A program made the position numbers and the translations under genes. The notes under the pieces are model-generated. The model made no database searches. It saw only the letters and a program-made list of their open reading frames with translations, and had not been told where the DNA came from. This document shows positions 12,646 through 24,021 of a stretch of 64,000 bases of DNA, one piece after another. How positions within the stretch are numbered: position 1 is the first letter of the stretch; each line of letters opens with the position of its first letter. The stretch covers positions 11,011,764 through 11,075,763 of the forward strand of contig NW_006921532.1 in NCBI RefSeq assembly GCF_000340215.1, read 5' to 3'. Origin of the DNA: Pseudocercospora fijiensis CIRAD86. Its lineage: Eukaryota > Ascomycota > Dothideomycetes > Mycosphaerellales > Mycosphaerellaceae.

Positions 12646-12953
12646 TATAAGAAAATAGGTATATAGCAACGTATAGAACACCCTCTACTAATCGCCGTAG
12701 TAGAAAGTAGAACTAAACCGTGCCTTTCTTAGAATAGGGCAGAGCGACTACTATTAACTAGGCCTAGCACGGATAGCATATCTGCCGTGCCGACTACCGA
12801 GTATATCCGTACGAGTAATCGAGTATTACGCGCATGCGCTAAGTAAGCTTATCGCTAGCGCGGCTGTATCGTACTATACGTAATAACATTATATAATTGT
12901 TATATAGGCTTGCTAAGGCAGGACAGGAGACTTTACTTGCTTAGGTTCTTATA
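12646..12953 (-). repeat. Gypsy-1 LTR (5' LTR in coding sense)
   Basis: 308 bp, same length as the partner at 5952-6259; starts TATAAGAA and ends TTCTTATA. It retains more C residues than the partner at several sites, so the two copies were mutated independently. Confidence 0.9.
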
Positions 12954-14900
12954 TATATAGAGCCCCTATTGTCCGCCTAAAGGTCTTCGTATAGCTAGAT
13001 ATAACGAAGTTAAGGTTGTCTTTCTTCTAATTAATCTTACTCTTAATGCGTTGCTTCTACTACTAGAAAAGGCTCAATCTACGGTCTGTAATATTAGCCT
13101 TTAAACTCTAAAGAATCCGCTTATTAACGAAGGCTATAGAAGTCGTGTTTAAGGCCTTCGCTTTACTATAATTATAGCGCCTCTTATAATAATCAAAGTA
13201 GATAAACATCTTCTAGATAAGCGTATAGATATCGTTACGAGCGCTCTATAGCTAGCCCTTTAATCTAGCGTATCTATTTTTAGTAGAAGAGGTTGTTATA
13301 AAGCCGAAATAGAGGTATTAATCGACCTAGGCTTTTATATACTTCTCTTTATAAGGCTACTATTGCTAGCTTAGATATAGTACGCATTCTTGCTATTAAG
13401 AAGTCTCGTTCTTGTCCTTTAGCTCTTACTAATTTATGTTAAACTCGGGCTTAGTTAAGGCGTTAATATAACGCCTATAGTCGACTATAAATTCCTTAGC
13501 TTAGTCGCTCGGCTTCTAGCGTCTATTAACGCTTTCTCGCCCGAGTTTGTCTATAGCGTAGGCTTCTATATTAGTATCTATATGCTACCTGTAAAGCAAG
13601 GTCGGTATATTTAGAAAGACTGCGTCGATTGCGTTCATTTTAGCGCGGTCTCTATCGTAGAAAAGGACTAACGGTTCGTCGAGTTAGAGTTCGTTAAATA
13701 TGCGATCTAAGTAGCCGAACGCGAAGCGATAATCTATCTCTTTCTCGCTAGTTATTAGATAGTGTACTAAAGGCAACGTCTAACCTATTAATGTAATAAA
13801 TAAGATATAGAAAAGAGGGATCTTATAGAGATTGGTTTTGTAAGTGTAGTTAACGACTAGTATATATCCTAACTCCTTGTAAATTACTACTATTTCTAGG
13901 TTAGTAAAAAACAGTACTACGAGCCTGTCCTTATTATCGACTGCCTTATTAAACTAATAACCTTCTATCTATAGTATTTCTAGCACCTTCTCGATAGGCG
14001 TAGAGCCTTAAAGGTTCTTAGCTCTAATCTTCGTCTACTCGTTATAAATATTACGAATAACGGGTCCTATTTCTATACTGTCTTTAACGAACTACTAGAA
14101 GGCTATAGCTAGTGTCTGCTTCGGCGAGACACCGCATCTACGATAGTTAGTAAGAAAGTCGCTTACCTTATTACCTTTACGCCTACGACGATAAAAGGTA
14201 AGGCTAGAAGAGTCGACTCTAGCGTAATTATAAAGGGGGTTATTACTAAAAGAAAAGGTCTACTTGCCGTTAGGCGCTAACTTATCGATAGCCTTTATTA
14301 TTAAGGAAAATAGACAGCCTAAAAGGTGCGTATTCTTTACCTTCTTCGGCTCTATATCGCCCTTCTTTTTTAACCGTAACTCTCGAAAGCCTCGTTAATA
14401 CTTTATAGGTATAGCGACTTCTATCCCTTTATTATTACGACGGACTCCCCTATCTCTTACGACTACGAAACCCTCTTTCTCGCTAAAGTCTATTAAAGCC
14501 TCGTAGTACGCTACGTACGACTAATACTTAAGAGGTTCTAGGTTCGTAATAGGTAGCCGCTCGAGGGGCGCGGTAGCGCGTAGTTAGGGATTAAGGCCTT
14601 CGAAATACGGCTCTTCTACTATATTAGTATCGCTAGCCGGCGTAGTTAACTTACCTTCTTCTTCTACGACTTCTATAGGCGCGTTAACCTACGTTAATTA
14701 ATCGTCTATAAAGTTAGGCTTATTAAGAAGCGCTTCTTTATAGTCGAGTATAGTACTGCTAGGCGTAGAAGCCTTAACAATAGCCGCTATAGCGACAGCG
14801 AGGTCGATATATACGAAGAAACGCGGGTTAGGCGCGGAATTCGTATTAGGAGGAATAGTAGGTTAGGTATAGGAGAGAGATTATTCTATTTAGTAGTATT
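12954..14900 (-). pseudogene. MULE-1 transposase (5' part; 3' part lies at about 4.7-5.95 kb)
   Basis: Translating the minus strand near 13.4-13.9 kb gives MULE-type blocks: LFFTNLEIVVIYKELGYILV, then NYTYKTNLYKIPLFYI, then LVLFYDRDRAKMNAIDAVF and a LLYR-HID segment corresponding to the LLCRWH-type block of MULE transposases. The first DDE aspartate, expected in (I/V)DCTYKTN, is Asn here (codon at 13849-13851), a G-to-A change. The frame is split at 5951/12959 by Gypsy-1 and carries many stop codons. Confidence 0.7.
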
Positions 14901-14951
14901 TACTAACAAAAGAATCGCTAAGACCCCGCTATAGCGACCGACTCCCTCTAA

Positions 14952-14999
14952 TGTAAATCCGCCATTTAAAAAAATCCCATCCGCCATTTATACAAACCC
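14952..14999. repeat. MULE-1 right terminal inverted repeat
   Basis: Inverted copy of 4662-4708, followed directly by the CCTCAATA duplication at 15000-15007. Confidence 0.8.
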
Positions 15000-15007
15000 C
15001 CTCAATA
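15000..15007. repeat. 8-bp target-site duplication, right (CCTCAATA)
   Basis: Direct copy of 4654-4661. The following 220 bp up to the next start codon are normal-composition DNA and form the promoter of the AT-hook/EVE gene. Confidence 0.85.
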
Positions 15008-15227
15008 CTGCTGTTATGGAAATAGACTTTCGGCGGCGGAGAAGCGAGCCATTCAGGTGCGCGCATTCTAGCTAATCCTGGTCACAGCGAAGCGAGGCGC
15101 GTTTCAACTTTCAAAGCTCACTTTTCGTCGATGCCCACGACACTCTTCCTTCAACACTTCTTACGCCTCCAAGTCTTGCTTACATTGCACGTGCATTGAC
15201 AGCATCCAATCCATCAACATCGCAACG

Positions 15228-17329
15228 ATGCCGCCAAAGAAGAAGAAGGCCGCCGCATCCAGTTCATCGCAGACTGGCCGCGATGCGCCAAACACCTTCA
15301 CTACCAACCGCGGCAAAGAGATCGAGGCGACTGCTGCAGCGCAGCGTCCAGTGCGCGCTACGCAACAGGCGCAACTCATCATCCCATCTACCGAACCAGG
15401 CAGAACTCCTAACCCCAAGATTGTGCCATGTAAGCTAAGTATCAATGTGCACGATCAATAATGACCCAGACTGATCTATTACAGCTGTGGTAAAGTTTGC
15501 CGGTCGTGCTAAGGCAGCGATTGCTGATGATCTACCCAAGCCCCGCGGTCGAGGACGTCCAAAAGCCGCCCCTGCTGCTGTCACTGCACCAGCAGCAGCG
15601 ACTACCTCTACCAAGAAGCGAGGTCGGCCTGCCAAAGAAGCAGCTGCTGACGAGCGCGAGCCACCGAAGAAGCAAGGTCGGCCTGCCAAAGAAGCAGCTG
15701 CTGACGAGGGCGAGCCACCGAAGAAGCGAGGTCGGCCTGCCAAAGAAGCAGCTGCTGACGAGAGCGAGCCACCGAAGAAGCGAGGTCGGCCTGCCAAAGA
15801 AGCAGCTGCTGACGAGAGCGAGCCACCGAAGAAGCGAGGCCGTCCCGCAAAGAGCGCTACAACTGCAAAGAGCGCTGCACCTGCTGCACCATCCAAGAAG
15901 CGCGGTCGTCCAACGAAAGTTGGCAGGCGTGGCAGGCCAGGCAAAGTAGAGCCAGAAGCTGTTGACGATACCGATGCCGATGTCGATGTCGATGCTGTCC
16001 CTCCAGAAGATGAGCAAAAGGCTCCCAAGAAGCGCGGTCGTCCACCAAAGGGCGGCCAGACCACTAAGATGGATGTAGACGATGAGAATGCCGCCGAGCA
16101 ACTAGAAGAAGAGCTTCTCGACGCTGCCGAAGACGAGCAAGAGGAGGAGGACGCAATCGACAGTAGCCGCAAAGCACCTGCACCTAAGAAGGGCAAGGCG
16201 AAGAAGAACGATGCAGCCGACGTCGAAAATGATGAGACAGCCGCTATATCGGGTAAGCATTATTGGCTGATGAAGGCCGAGCAGGACGGGCATGATGAGA
16301 CTCTGAAGAACGGAGAGATCTTCAACACCAAATTCACCATCGACGACCTGCGCGCAAAGACCGAGCCGGAGCCATGGGATGGTATGTAGTCATGCTTCAC
16401 ATCCACTGTACTGTGATATTAACTCGATTCTAGGCGTCCGCAACCCAACTGCCGCAAAGAACCTCAGAGGTATGAAGCAAGGCGATCTCGCATTCTTCTA
16501 CGCTTCTGGCGGCAAGAAGCCAGCCATCGTTGGAATCATGGAGATTGTCAAGGAGCACGAACCTGACATGACTGCCTGGGATGAAAACAGCTACGGATAT
16601 GTTGAGCAAGAGAAAGATCGCCAGAAGTGGTGCGTCGTCTACGTCGAGTTCCGCAAGAAGTTCAGCAAGCCGATTACGCGCGATGTGCTTAAGAAGCATT
16701 TCGACGAAGGCCCGCTTAGTAAGATGCAAGAATTCAATGCGGCGCGTCTAAGCGTGTCGAAGGTGTCGGAGGATGAGTGGAACTTCATCAACGGTCTCAT
16801 CGAAGATAACGGTGACGGTGAGGACGAGGAAACCGATGATGCTCTGCCAGGAGCCGAAGAAGAGGCTGTCATCGCTATTGAGAAGATCGTCACCAATGGC
16901 GAGAAGGCGACCGTTGACACTATGATCCAGCAGGATAGCGAAGCTATCGTCACCGAGCCGCCCAATGGCGACATCGCCATCAAGCAGACTGTCGAGGAGG
17001 ACATTGACCTTCCAACACTGCCAGCAACTTTCGCGGCACCACCTGCTAACATGGGCTTCTCAACGTCCATCGAGCCCGACGTTCCGACTACAGATTCACT
17101 GCGCTCCGGCGGACCTTCTAGTGGACTTCCATCATCACGCCCAACCTCGCGCGGAACCGGCGCCAAGAATTCGTCTCGTCCGACATCCCGTGCAGGAAGT
17201 CTCGCTCCACGCGCCAAGGTCGACCGCGCTCGGAGCCGTAGCAAGACTCCACTTGCACGCGGCAGCAGCGCTCAGCCAGAGACTGCTCCTGTAGTCGAAG
17301 GCGCTGCCATGCCAGCCATTGAAGAGTAG
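15228..17329 (+). CDS. AT-hook and EVE-domain protein (THYN1-like), nuclear
   Basis: Exons 15228-15429, 15485-16381, 16434-17329 (GT-AG introns, in frame) give 664 residues. The N-terminus (MPPKKKK) is basic. Residues about 75-250 hold nine AT-hook cores (GRP flanked by basic residues), five of them in a perfect 18-residue repeat, so the protein should bind the minor groove of AT-rich DNA. An acidic linker follows, then an EVE (PUA-like) domain from KHYWLMKAE at residue 325 to about 485, with WDGVRNPTAAKNLRGM, GDLAFFYAS and EWNFINGLIED. EVE domains in known proteins bind modified cytosine or RNA bases. The C-terminal tail is Ser/Arg/Pro-rich and disordered. The arrangement suggests a chromatin reader; that is inference. 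The start is the only good ATG before the Lys run. Confidence 0.9.
15613..15842 (+). repeat. 54-bp in-frame tandem repeat encoding AT-hooks
   Basis: Units start at 15613, 15667, 15721 and 15775, with a partial fifth at 15829. Each encodes KKRGRPAKEAAADExEPP; the second unit has Gln for Arg (KKQGRP), which should weaken that hook. Near-identity between units suggests recent expansion. Confidence 0.9.
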
Positions 17330-19046
17330 ATCAAGCTTCTGGCAATCATATCGCAGAGTTGACTACGCTCTGCCACCTTGCGATCTATCGCATCGATACG
17401 ACTTGACGCGCCCATAATTCCGCTTCTCGGTAGGAAAGAAATGGGCAAAGAGGCATATGCTATGCTATGAGGCATGAGCTTTTCTGCAATTCCGAGCTTA
17501 AGGCTAGAATTACCCATTCTTGCTGTAGTCTAAGCACTAGCTCACGAAATGCAAATGTACTGTACCTTCAGAGCCAGTTGACATCTGTTCATACTGTGTC
17601 GCACAGCTCCATCGAATCTCGAAGCGCCTGATTCATGCGTAGGCGCCAAATGACTAGACTGACATCTTGAGCATTGGTAACAGATTCATGCTAAGCCAAT
17701 ACTAACTCTTGCTGTTCCGTTGCACATCGAGGAAACAACAGACTCGTATACACGGAGATGTAATGCGGAATGAAAGCGGGTCGTGGCGAAACAATCAAAC
17801 ATATATGAGCACAGAGTCTTCGGAGTCAAAGAGGAAAGAAAGTAGAATCAACCAAATAAAGGCAATATTGCTCGTTCGTCGGCATCCAAATGACCATGGC
17901 TTCCAGATTCAACACGAGCAACACGGCACCTACCGCATCAAGCACGACCAGGACACAAGCAGCACAAATCACCAACGAGCTTCCAATCCGTGACATTTGG
18001 GGATGTAGATACTATTAATTATATTTTCTATACTAATGCCCTCACGACTCCAGCTCTCCGACTTGGCTTGTGACTTTTCATCACAGCGATCTATTGATAT
18101 TAAGGTATGGAGCTCTTCCAACGAATGCGAGGAGAGGATTCTGGTCAGGAATGTATACATGATGTTGTTTTTTTTAAGGGGGAAGGAATTTCATGGAGAG
18201 TTTTCTGGAAGCTCAGACTCTGGATCATTTGTACGACTGGGACTTCTTTGTTGCGGTTGCTGAGGTGAGCTGGAGTGAGATCAAAGGGGTGATTGAGGAG
18301 ACGAAGATTGTTTTGTGGTTGTTAATGGGAAAGGTTGGGGAGTTGGCGGAGAAAGATGCTATTCTCTTGAAGTCGAATTTTGTCTCCTTCGTGCATGACC
18401 ATGACGCGGATGGTACAACGCGTCAGAGGAGTGTAATATCCGTGTACGACTTCGGGAGACTGGTGTACTCGTTCGGATTCAATTTGATAACTCATCGTCA
18501 GGCGGCAGATTCTTGGGCTTCTCAATCTTGTCTGGTCGCTTCGAACTCATTTGCTTGCGATTTCCGCGTTGCCCTCGACTTTCAGGGGGCCATTCTACAT
18601 CCTCGCTTGATGACATTCAAGGCACATCGTTGAGGTGCAAAGTTGAAGCGCGAAAATGTAGAATGGTAGGCGGGGATGCCATTAGCAGTTGGGCTCGTGA
18701 CTTCAAAAACGTCCCGAACGGGCGGCGTGAAGTGCAATGCAGATTTGTTTTCATTCTGGATTACAGGGGCTAATCGAAAGTCAGCAAGGCAGTCACTGGA
18801 ATAGAAATTGAGAATAGCGGAAACTGGTCGCTAGGACACTTTGCTCGCAATTCGTCTTGGCTCAAGGCATGCTATCATTTCTGCAACCCATCTCTTGTGG
18901 AGCATGAAGCAAACCGATCGCCTGATTCAGATCGAATCGCGCTGAACAGAAGCATCTATGACTAGCTACTGGCTTTTAAAGTCTTTCATGCTTTCGTATC
19001 CCTTCTCCATCATACCAACAATGCCGCTGTCAGAGTGGCGAGACAT
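17330..19046. other. Intergenic, convergent 3' ends
   Basis: About 1.7 kb between the 3' ends of the EVE gene (+) and RPS2 (-). A 146-residue frame at 18193-18633 (+) and shorter minus frames at 17969-18525 are open but show no domain and no conserved-looking segment. A T-run near 18165-18175. No gene called. Confidence 0.55.
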
Positions 19047-19961
19047 CTAGTAGCGCTTGCCGTCACGGAGGACGTCAGAGTACTCCTCAAGTGGGGAGCG
19101 GGTGAGCTTGGTCTCCTTCCAGAGGTTAGGAGTGAGGAAACCGTAGGTGTTGGTGATGGCAGTGAAGGTGGCCTTGAGGGTGTTCTCAAGGGTCTTGGTG
19201 CTGCCGGAGGAGGCGGTGTAGATGTCGCTGACACCAGCCAGCTGGAGCAGACGCTTGACAGCTGGAGATGCGACCAGGCCAGTACCGCGAGGAGCTGGGA
19301 TGAGCTGAGAAGGCTGTTAGTATGGGGTATGGCAGAGAGATCAGAGGACGCTTGAACTTACCCGAACGGTAACGGAACCGCACTTGCCAGACTCCTTGAC
19401 TGGAATGGAGTGAGGGTCACCAAGGTTGCTGCCCCAGTAACCACGACGAATTGGCACAACGGAGAGCTTGGCAATGATGATGGCAGCGCGAATAGCAGTT
19501 GCGACTTCCTTGGAGGTCTTGATACCGAGACCGATGTGTCCCTCGCTGTCACCGATGACGACGATGGCCTTGAATCGGGTACGCTGACCGGCACGGGTCT
19601 GCTTCTGAACTGGCTTGATCTGTAGGAATCACTGTCAATATGTCGTCGCAAGCATTGCAGAATGTAGTTGCAGCCTCACCTTCATGACCTCGTCCTTGAG
19701 CTTCGGCAGGAAGAAGTCGACGATCTGGTACTCCTTGACAGGGAGCGAATGCAGGTAGATCTCCTCCATGCTCTTGATCTTGCCGGCCTTCACGAGACGA
19801 CCAAGCTTGGTGACTGGCTGCCACTCCTTCTCCTCGCTCTTTGCACCACGGCGGCCGCGTCCACGTCCACGTCCACGGCCTCTGTCACCGCCACGACCGC
19901 GGTCACCACCGAAGCCTCCACGGGCACCACCAGCTGGTGCGGCGCCGCCTCTGTCTGCCAT
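19047..19961 (-). CDS. rps2: 40S ribosomal protein uS5 (RPS2)
   Basis: Small-subunit protein of the cytosolic ribosome, near the mRNA entry and decoding region. Complement of exons 19680-19961, 19362-19619 and 19047-19304; GT-AG introns at 19620-19679 and 19305-19361, the latter with a CTAAC branch site. Gives 265 residues, normal for the family. An Arg/Gly-rich N-terminus ([18 protein letters not shown]) is followed by [12 protein letters not shown], the S5 domain signature around [20 protein letters not shown] and [20 protein letters not shown], and the C-terminal [20 protein letters not shown]. Ends GKRY. Start is the ATG at 19959-19961. Shares a 267-bp divergent promoter with SPC7. Confidence 0.97.
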
Positions 19962-20228
19962 TGTTGCTGTCTGTGTGTTGTCGTTGGGTGTTGAGGGATG
20001 CGGCTGCGACAGTGGGTGCGGTGCGGGATGCTCAGTGGCAGAGAAATGTTCAATTCGAGCTTGTCGAGATCGGCGTGGGCGGGGTCTTGGCGCCCGAGTG
20101 CCGACTTTTGTTGTGGTTCGGATGTTGCCGTTTGTTTTGATTCGAAAACATCACGACACGCCCACATCCACCAACGACATTGATAGACGATTAAACAACG
20201 GCGCGTTGTCGCATAGTTGCCAGCGGAA
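19962..20228. promoter_or_regulatory. Divergent promoter between RPS2 and SPC7
   Basis: Only 267 bp separate the two start codons, so both core promoters must lie here. No single regulatory motif can be assigned with confidence. Confidence 0.6.
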
Positions 20229-23200
20229 ATGGACGACTTTGATAAGGAGAATGTCATGCCGGCGACGTCCAGCGACCCTCTCGCCCGCAGCAAGGGACTG
20301 TCGCCGTCACCAAAGAAGGCAAAGAAGGGCAGAAGTAAGAGTATCGGCCCAGGATCTCTCGAGGAACCAGCACCAGAGCCCAAGATCAGTGCAAGGGATA
20401 GGCGGAAATCAGCATTCATACCTGCAACCAAGAGTATCTTGTCAAAAAATGAAGACGCCGAACGAGCAGCGCGTCGTAAGACGATGGTCAATCGTCGCGT
20501 GTCTTTTGCGCCAGAAGCAACACTGCATACCTGGGACATTGTTATCGATACAGCCCAAGACCAAACAACGTCGACCGACTCGAACGACAGTACGCGACGC
20601 GCCTCAGGCTTCAATCGTGACTCCAGCTCTCCTGCCGCCAGCTCCGAGGTGGATGCTGCCCAGGAAGCGGAAGATAGGCAGTTGCTTTCTCCTCCAGAAT
20701 CACAGCATGCTGGCAAGCAGCAAAAGAAGTCCAGGAGGAGCTCTGGTGTCCCGCCAATGAACTTCAACAACCCAGACGATGCCTTTACCACAGACGACTC
20801 CAGCGGAAGCGATGACTCAGGCAGCGATGAAGAGGCAGGCGAGGATGGGGATGAAGGAGACGCAGAGGGTGAATCAGACGATGGCGAGAGCACTGCCATG
20901 AGTCTTGACGTGGGCGATGCAACTATCCGATCTGAGGCTGCGAGCGAGGACAGCACGAGCTCAAGCCTGACTGCTCGATTACAGGCAGCTGCAGAGATGG
21001 CCGGCACAAGAGGCATCCAGTACGACGAATTTGGCGACGATGTTTCAATGGAGATTGCCGAGAACGAGGTCACAAACGCAATTCAACCTTGGATGCAGCA
21101 GAATCAGCTTGAGCGCATCGGGTCTGCTGGGCTCGATCAGGAAAATGTAAACCCATTCTCGCCTGCCTTCAAGGCCGAAGTGGTTGCGCAGCAGCATGAC
21201 GAGAATGTCGAGGAAGAAGACATGAGCATGGATATGACTCGTGCAGTCGGTGGGATCATGAGAGCACCTCGCGTTGCACAACCCCAAAGTTCTCCTGCCG
21301 CCAGCGATGGCGATGGCACGATGGACTTGACGCAAGCAGTCGGAAAGATCACGGGCCAAAAGAGACGAAGATCAACCACAGACTCGGGTTCGCCGGCAGC
21401 CGCCCCTAAAGCACAGAGCAAGCGGAGACGATCTTCGGTCGCTCGCTCTTCGGTGGGTGACGAGACGATGGACCTTACCATAGCGTATGGCGGCATTCAA
21501 AACAATGGCTCGCCTGCGAAGCCAGATCGTAGGCGCAGCCTGAGATCACGCAGGTCTTCTGGCATGGTGTCTGACGCCAGCGACGCGACCATGGACATGA
21601 CTATGGCAGTAGGAGGCATCAGATCAGCACCTCGCAACGTGCAAGATGAAAGCTTCAATGAGAATGAAGAGCTATCCATGGAGCTCACACACGTCCTTGG
21701 CGGCATTCGTGATGGAGTTACGCCTGCCGGAGGCACTCAAGTGGCAACTCCACAAGCAAAGTCACCTTCGCAAGGAGCAGCTAAAGTTACGCCAAAAGAC
21801 CAAGAACGTTTCAAGAACACTCCAGATCTCGGAGCTAAGCAGCTTCTGATGCCTTTGCTACAGAAAGAGGCTCAGAAGACTGCTGAGAAGCCCAGTCCGA
21901 TCAACAAAGCTCGACAATCGCTTTCACCAATGCGACTGTCAGCATCGCCCGCCAGACGGCAGTCCTCGAAGGAGTTAACCCCTACACAGAAGGGGCCTGT
22001 CTCAGCTCAAAAGCAGACAACATCGAGCGACGAAGCCTCGTATCCTGTGCTGCCTCCGGCTGAGGAACACAATTCGCCTGTTCGCACGCCGACATCGAGT
22101 CCAAAGCGAAGGCGGAGTCGAAGAAATCTTAGCAGTGAGCAGCGAAAGTTCGATCAGCAACACCAGATTCCGCAGCAGTCACCTATGGCCGACAAGCAGC
22201 AGCGATCATCGCCATTGAGGCACACTACCACAACGCCAGAAAGGCCGAGAAGCTCGGATGAATCAAAGAACCTCAATGATACCATTGGCATGATGGCAAC
22301 GCCGAGGAAAGAGGCACTGAAGACTTTTACGCCAAAGAAGCAAACGCCAGCGAATCAGGCATCTCCGCTGAAGGCCATAACTCCACGAGGACGACCGACT
22401 GCGAGAAGCGCTGCTACCGTGCTGCCTTCACCTGTCAGACGTCTCAACGAGGATTTGAAATCTCTCAAGTCCCGAAACGAGAACATTGAGCCAGTGGGCC
22501 TGCAGGATTTTCTCAGCAAAGCCAACATTCGTTTCATGGATCTCACAACGACCAAGCGACGTCTGACCACGGCTGTGCCTCCATCTCAAGGCTCACAGGA
22601 TGTCCAGGCCGAGAAAGTTGACCTCGAGAGTGGCGTTGTCGCTGCAGCGTGCACTATCCCCGAGCTCGAGCTCTATCAGCATGCCTGCCATGAACTCAAG
22701 CGCTTCACCAAGGAGGGCAAACGTGTGATTGGGGAACTGGAACAGGAGACGAGAAAGAACCAGCCTCCACTTCTTCAAGTATATATGAATGCTTCTCCAG
22801 ACAAGAAAATGGTGCTCGATGCTGCCATGCGAGATATGAAGACCAATGCTCGCTTGAGGAGCAAGGAGATGTGGTATGCTTGGCGAAGTCAACTTCTGGA
22901 AGAGCTCATGGGCGGGCTGTCAAAAATAGGCGAGGGCCTGATCCAGGACGTCGAGATCTTAACACAGTCTGAAGAGGTTCTGGACGAAGCTTTGCCTCCT
23001 CTTGTCAAGCAGCATGAGGAGCTGCAACAGGAAGCAGACATTCTTGAAAAGAGTGCCAAGGAGATACCAGAGGAGGACAAGGCGCAGCTCAACGAAGTAC
23101 GAGAAAACCTTGTCGATATCAACAATACTGTGGCGGAGAAACGCAGGCTTCTCAACGACCTTCGTAGGAAAGTGGAAGAGCAGGACAACCTCGCCGAGCA

Positions 23201-24021
23201 TCTTCAGGATAGCAAGCAGGAGCTGATGGCCGCTATACAAGAGTCCAACCGCGTTCGAGAAGCATGTCGAGGCGTTTCTATTGAAGAAGTCTGCAAGCTC
23301 AAAGGTAAGTCATGCAGAGGAGCAATACCAGAAGACATCTCACTAATAATCTATCACAGAATCTGTCGCCCGCCTCGAATCCGAATCAGGCTGGGCAATC
23401 ACCTCCGCCTCCTCATCACCATCGACCATAACCATGACGTACCGCTCCCAAATCCAGCTCTTCTTCCACCCTCGAGCCTTCAACAACACCAACCCCAACA
23501 ATCTCGGCCAATACCCCAACGCCCCAATCAGTCTGACCTACATCGACAACAAAAAGCAACCCCTAACCACAACCCTCCGCTTCTTCCTCCAACTCCTCCA
23601 AGCAAGCCTCCAAGCCATCCCCCAACACCAAACCAAAATCTCAGACCTCCTCTCCCTCGTCTCGAGTAGCTGGGACCAAACCACAGAAATCTCGGAAAGC
23701 GAGCGAAGACTCGGCCTCGAAACTCTCACAACATCCCGCATAACCAGCGACGAGGAAATGCAAGTCATCGCCGACGTCTTGTTACCGAACGTGCGGACGA
23801 AAGTCCGAGCTCGTTTCGAAATCTTTGCGAGCGTAAGTTTGGCGGCTATGCAGATGAAAGTTGTCGTGGAACCTAGAGTTGAGGTGGTTTATGGGGAACT
23901 CTATGATGAGAGGAATATGACAAAGTATTTGAAGGGTTTGGTGGGTGAGGGGTGGGATGAGGCTGTTAGAGGTATGTGGGGGAAGTTGGTTGCTAAGGGG
24001 GCGAAGGGGGAGAGGAAGTGA
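20229..24021 (+). CDS. spc7: Kinetochore scaffold protein Spc7/KNL1
   Basis: Outer-kinetochore scaffold of the KMN network: recruits PP1 and, through phosphorylated MELT repeats, Bub3-Bub1. Exons 20229-23304 and 23360-24021 (in-frame GT-AG intron) give 1245 residues. Seen: PP1-docking RVSF at residues 90-93; a VSMEIAENEVT block near 275; five MELT-like repeats (MDMT, MDLT, MDLT, MDMT, MELT, each followed by a GGI/GKI-type block) near residues 334, 365, 414, 455 and 484; Ser/Pro-rich disordered middle; a coiled coil at about 820-1020; and a C-terminal RWD-like region encoded mostly by exon 2. The start is ATG 20229, since an in-frame stop lies at 20214-20216. The C-terminus ends in a Lys/Gly-rich tail. 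Confidence 0.93.

Larger units (their letters stand above)
5952..12953 (-). mobile_element. Ty3/Gypsy chromovirus, complete with two LTRs (Gypsy-1), RIP-degraded
   Basis: Two 308-bp direct repeats bound a 7002-bp element with a 5-bp TATAT duplication, inserted inside the MULE. The LTR differences I could align by eye are all transitions, as RIP produces. Coding strand is minus: Gag zinc knuckle near 11.4 kb, reverse transcriptase around 10.1-10.75 kb, integrase region around 8.5-9.1 kb, and a chromodomain at about 7680-7780. All frames are broken. Chromodomain integrases target heterochromatin in known chromoviruses. Between the chromodomain and the 3' LTR is an unusually long 1.4-kb stretch that holds an antisense frame (separate entry). 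Confidence 0.9.
4662..14999 (-). mobile_element. MULE DNA transposon (RIP-degraded), interrupted by a Gypsy element
   Basis: Both ends begin GGGTTTGTATAAATGGCGGA reading inward, and each arm has a second ATGGCGGAT-like block about 20 bp further in, giving inverted repeats of about 47 bp. The flanks are a perfect 8-bp duplication. Without the nested 7.0-kb retroelement the transposon is about 3.3 kb, a usual size for a fungal Mutator-like element. Minus-strand reading frames from about 14.6 kb down contain MULE transposase blocks (see the transposase entry). Composition is strongly RIP-like: TAG and CTA triplets throughout and almost no open frame. Autonomous activity is very unlikely. Confidence 0.85.

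Noticed and set aside
15435..16196. 253-residue minus-strand frame over the AT-hook repeats
   Set aside because: Mirror of the 54-bp coding repeat; low-complexity Ser/Ala/Gly translation.
18193..18633. 146-residue plus-strand frame
   Set aside because: No domain, no neighbouring exon that extends it; strand opposite is equally open in parts.
19790..21073. 427-residue minus-strand frame antisense to SPC7 and overlapping RPS2
   Set aside because: Ser-rich shadow of the Spc7 frame; overlaps two well-supported genes and has no domain.
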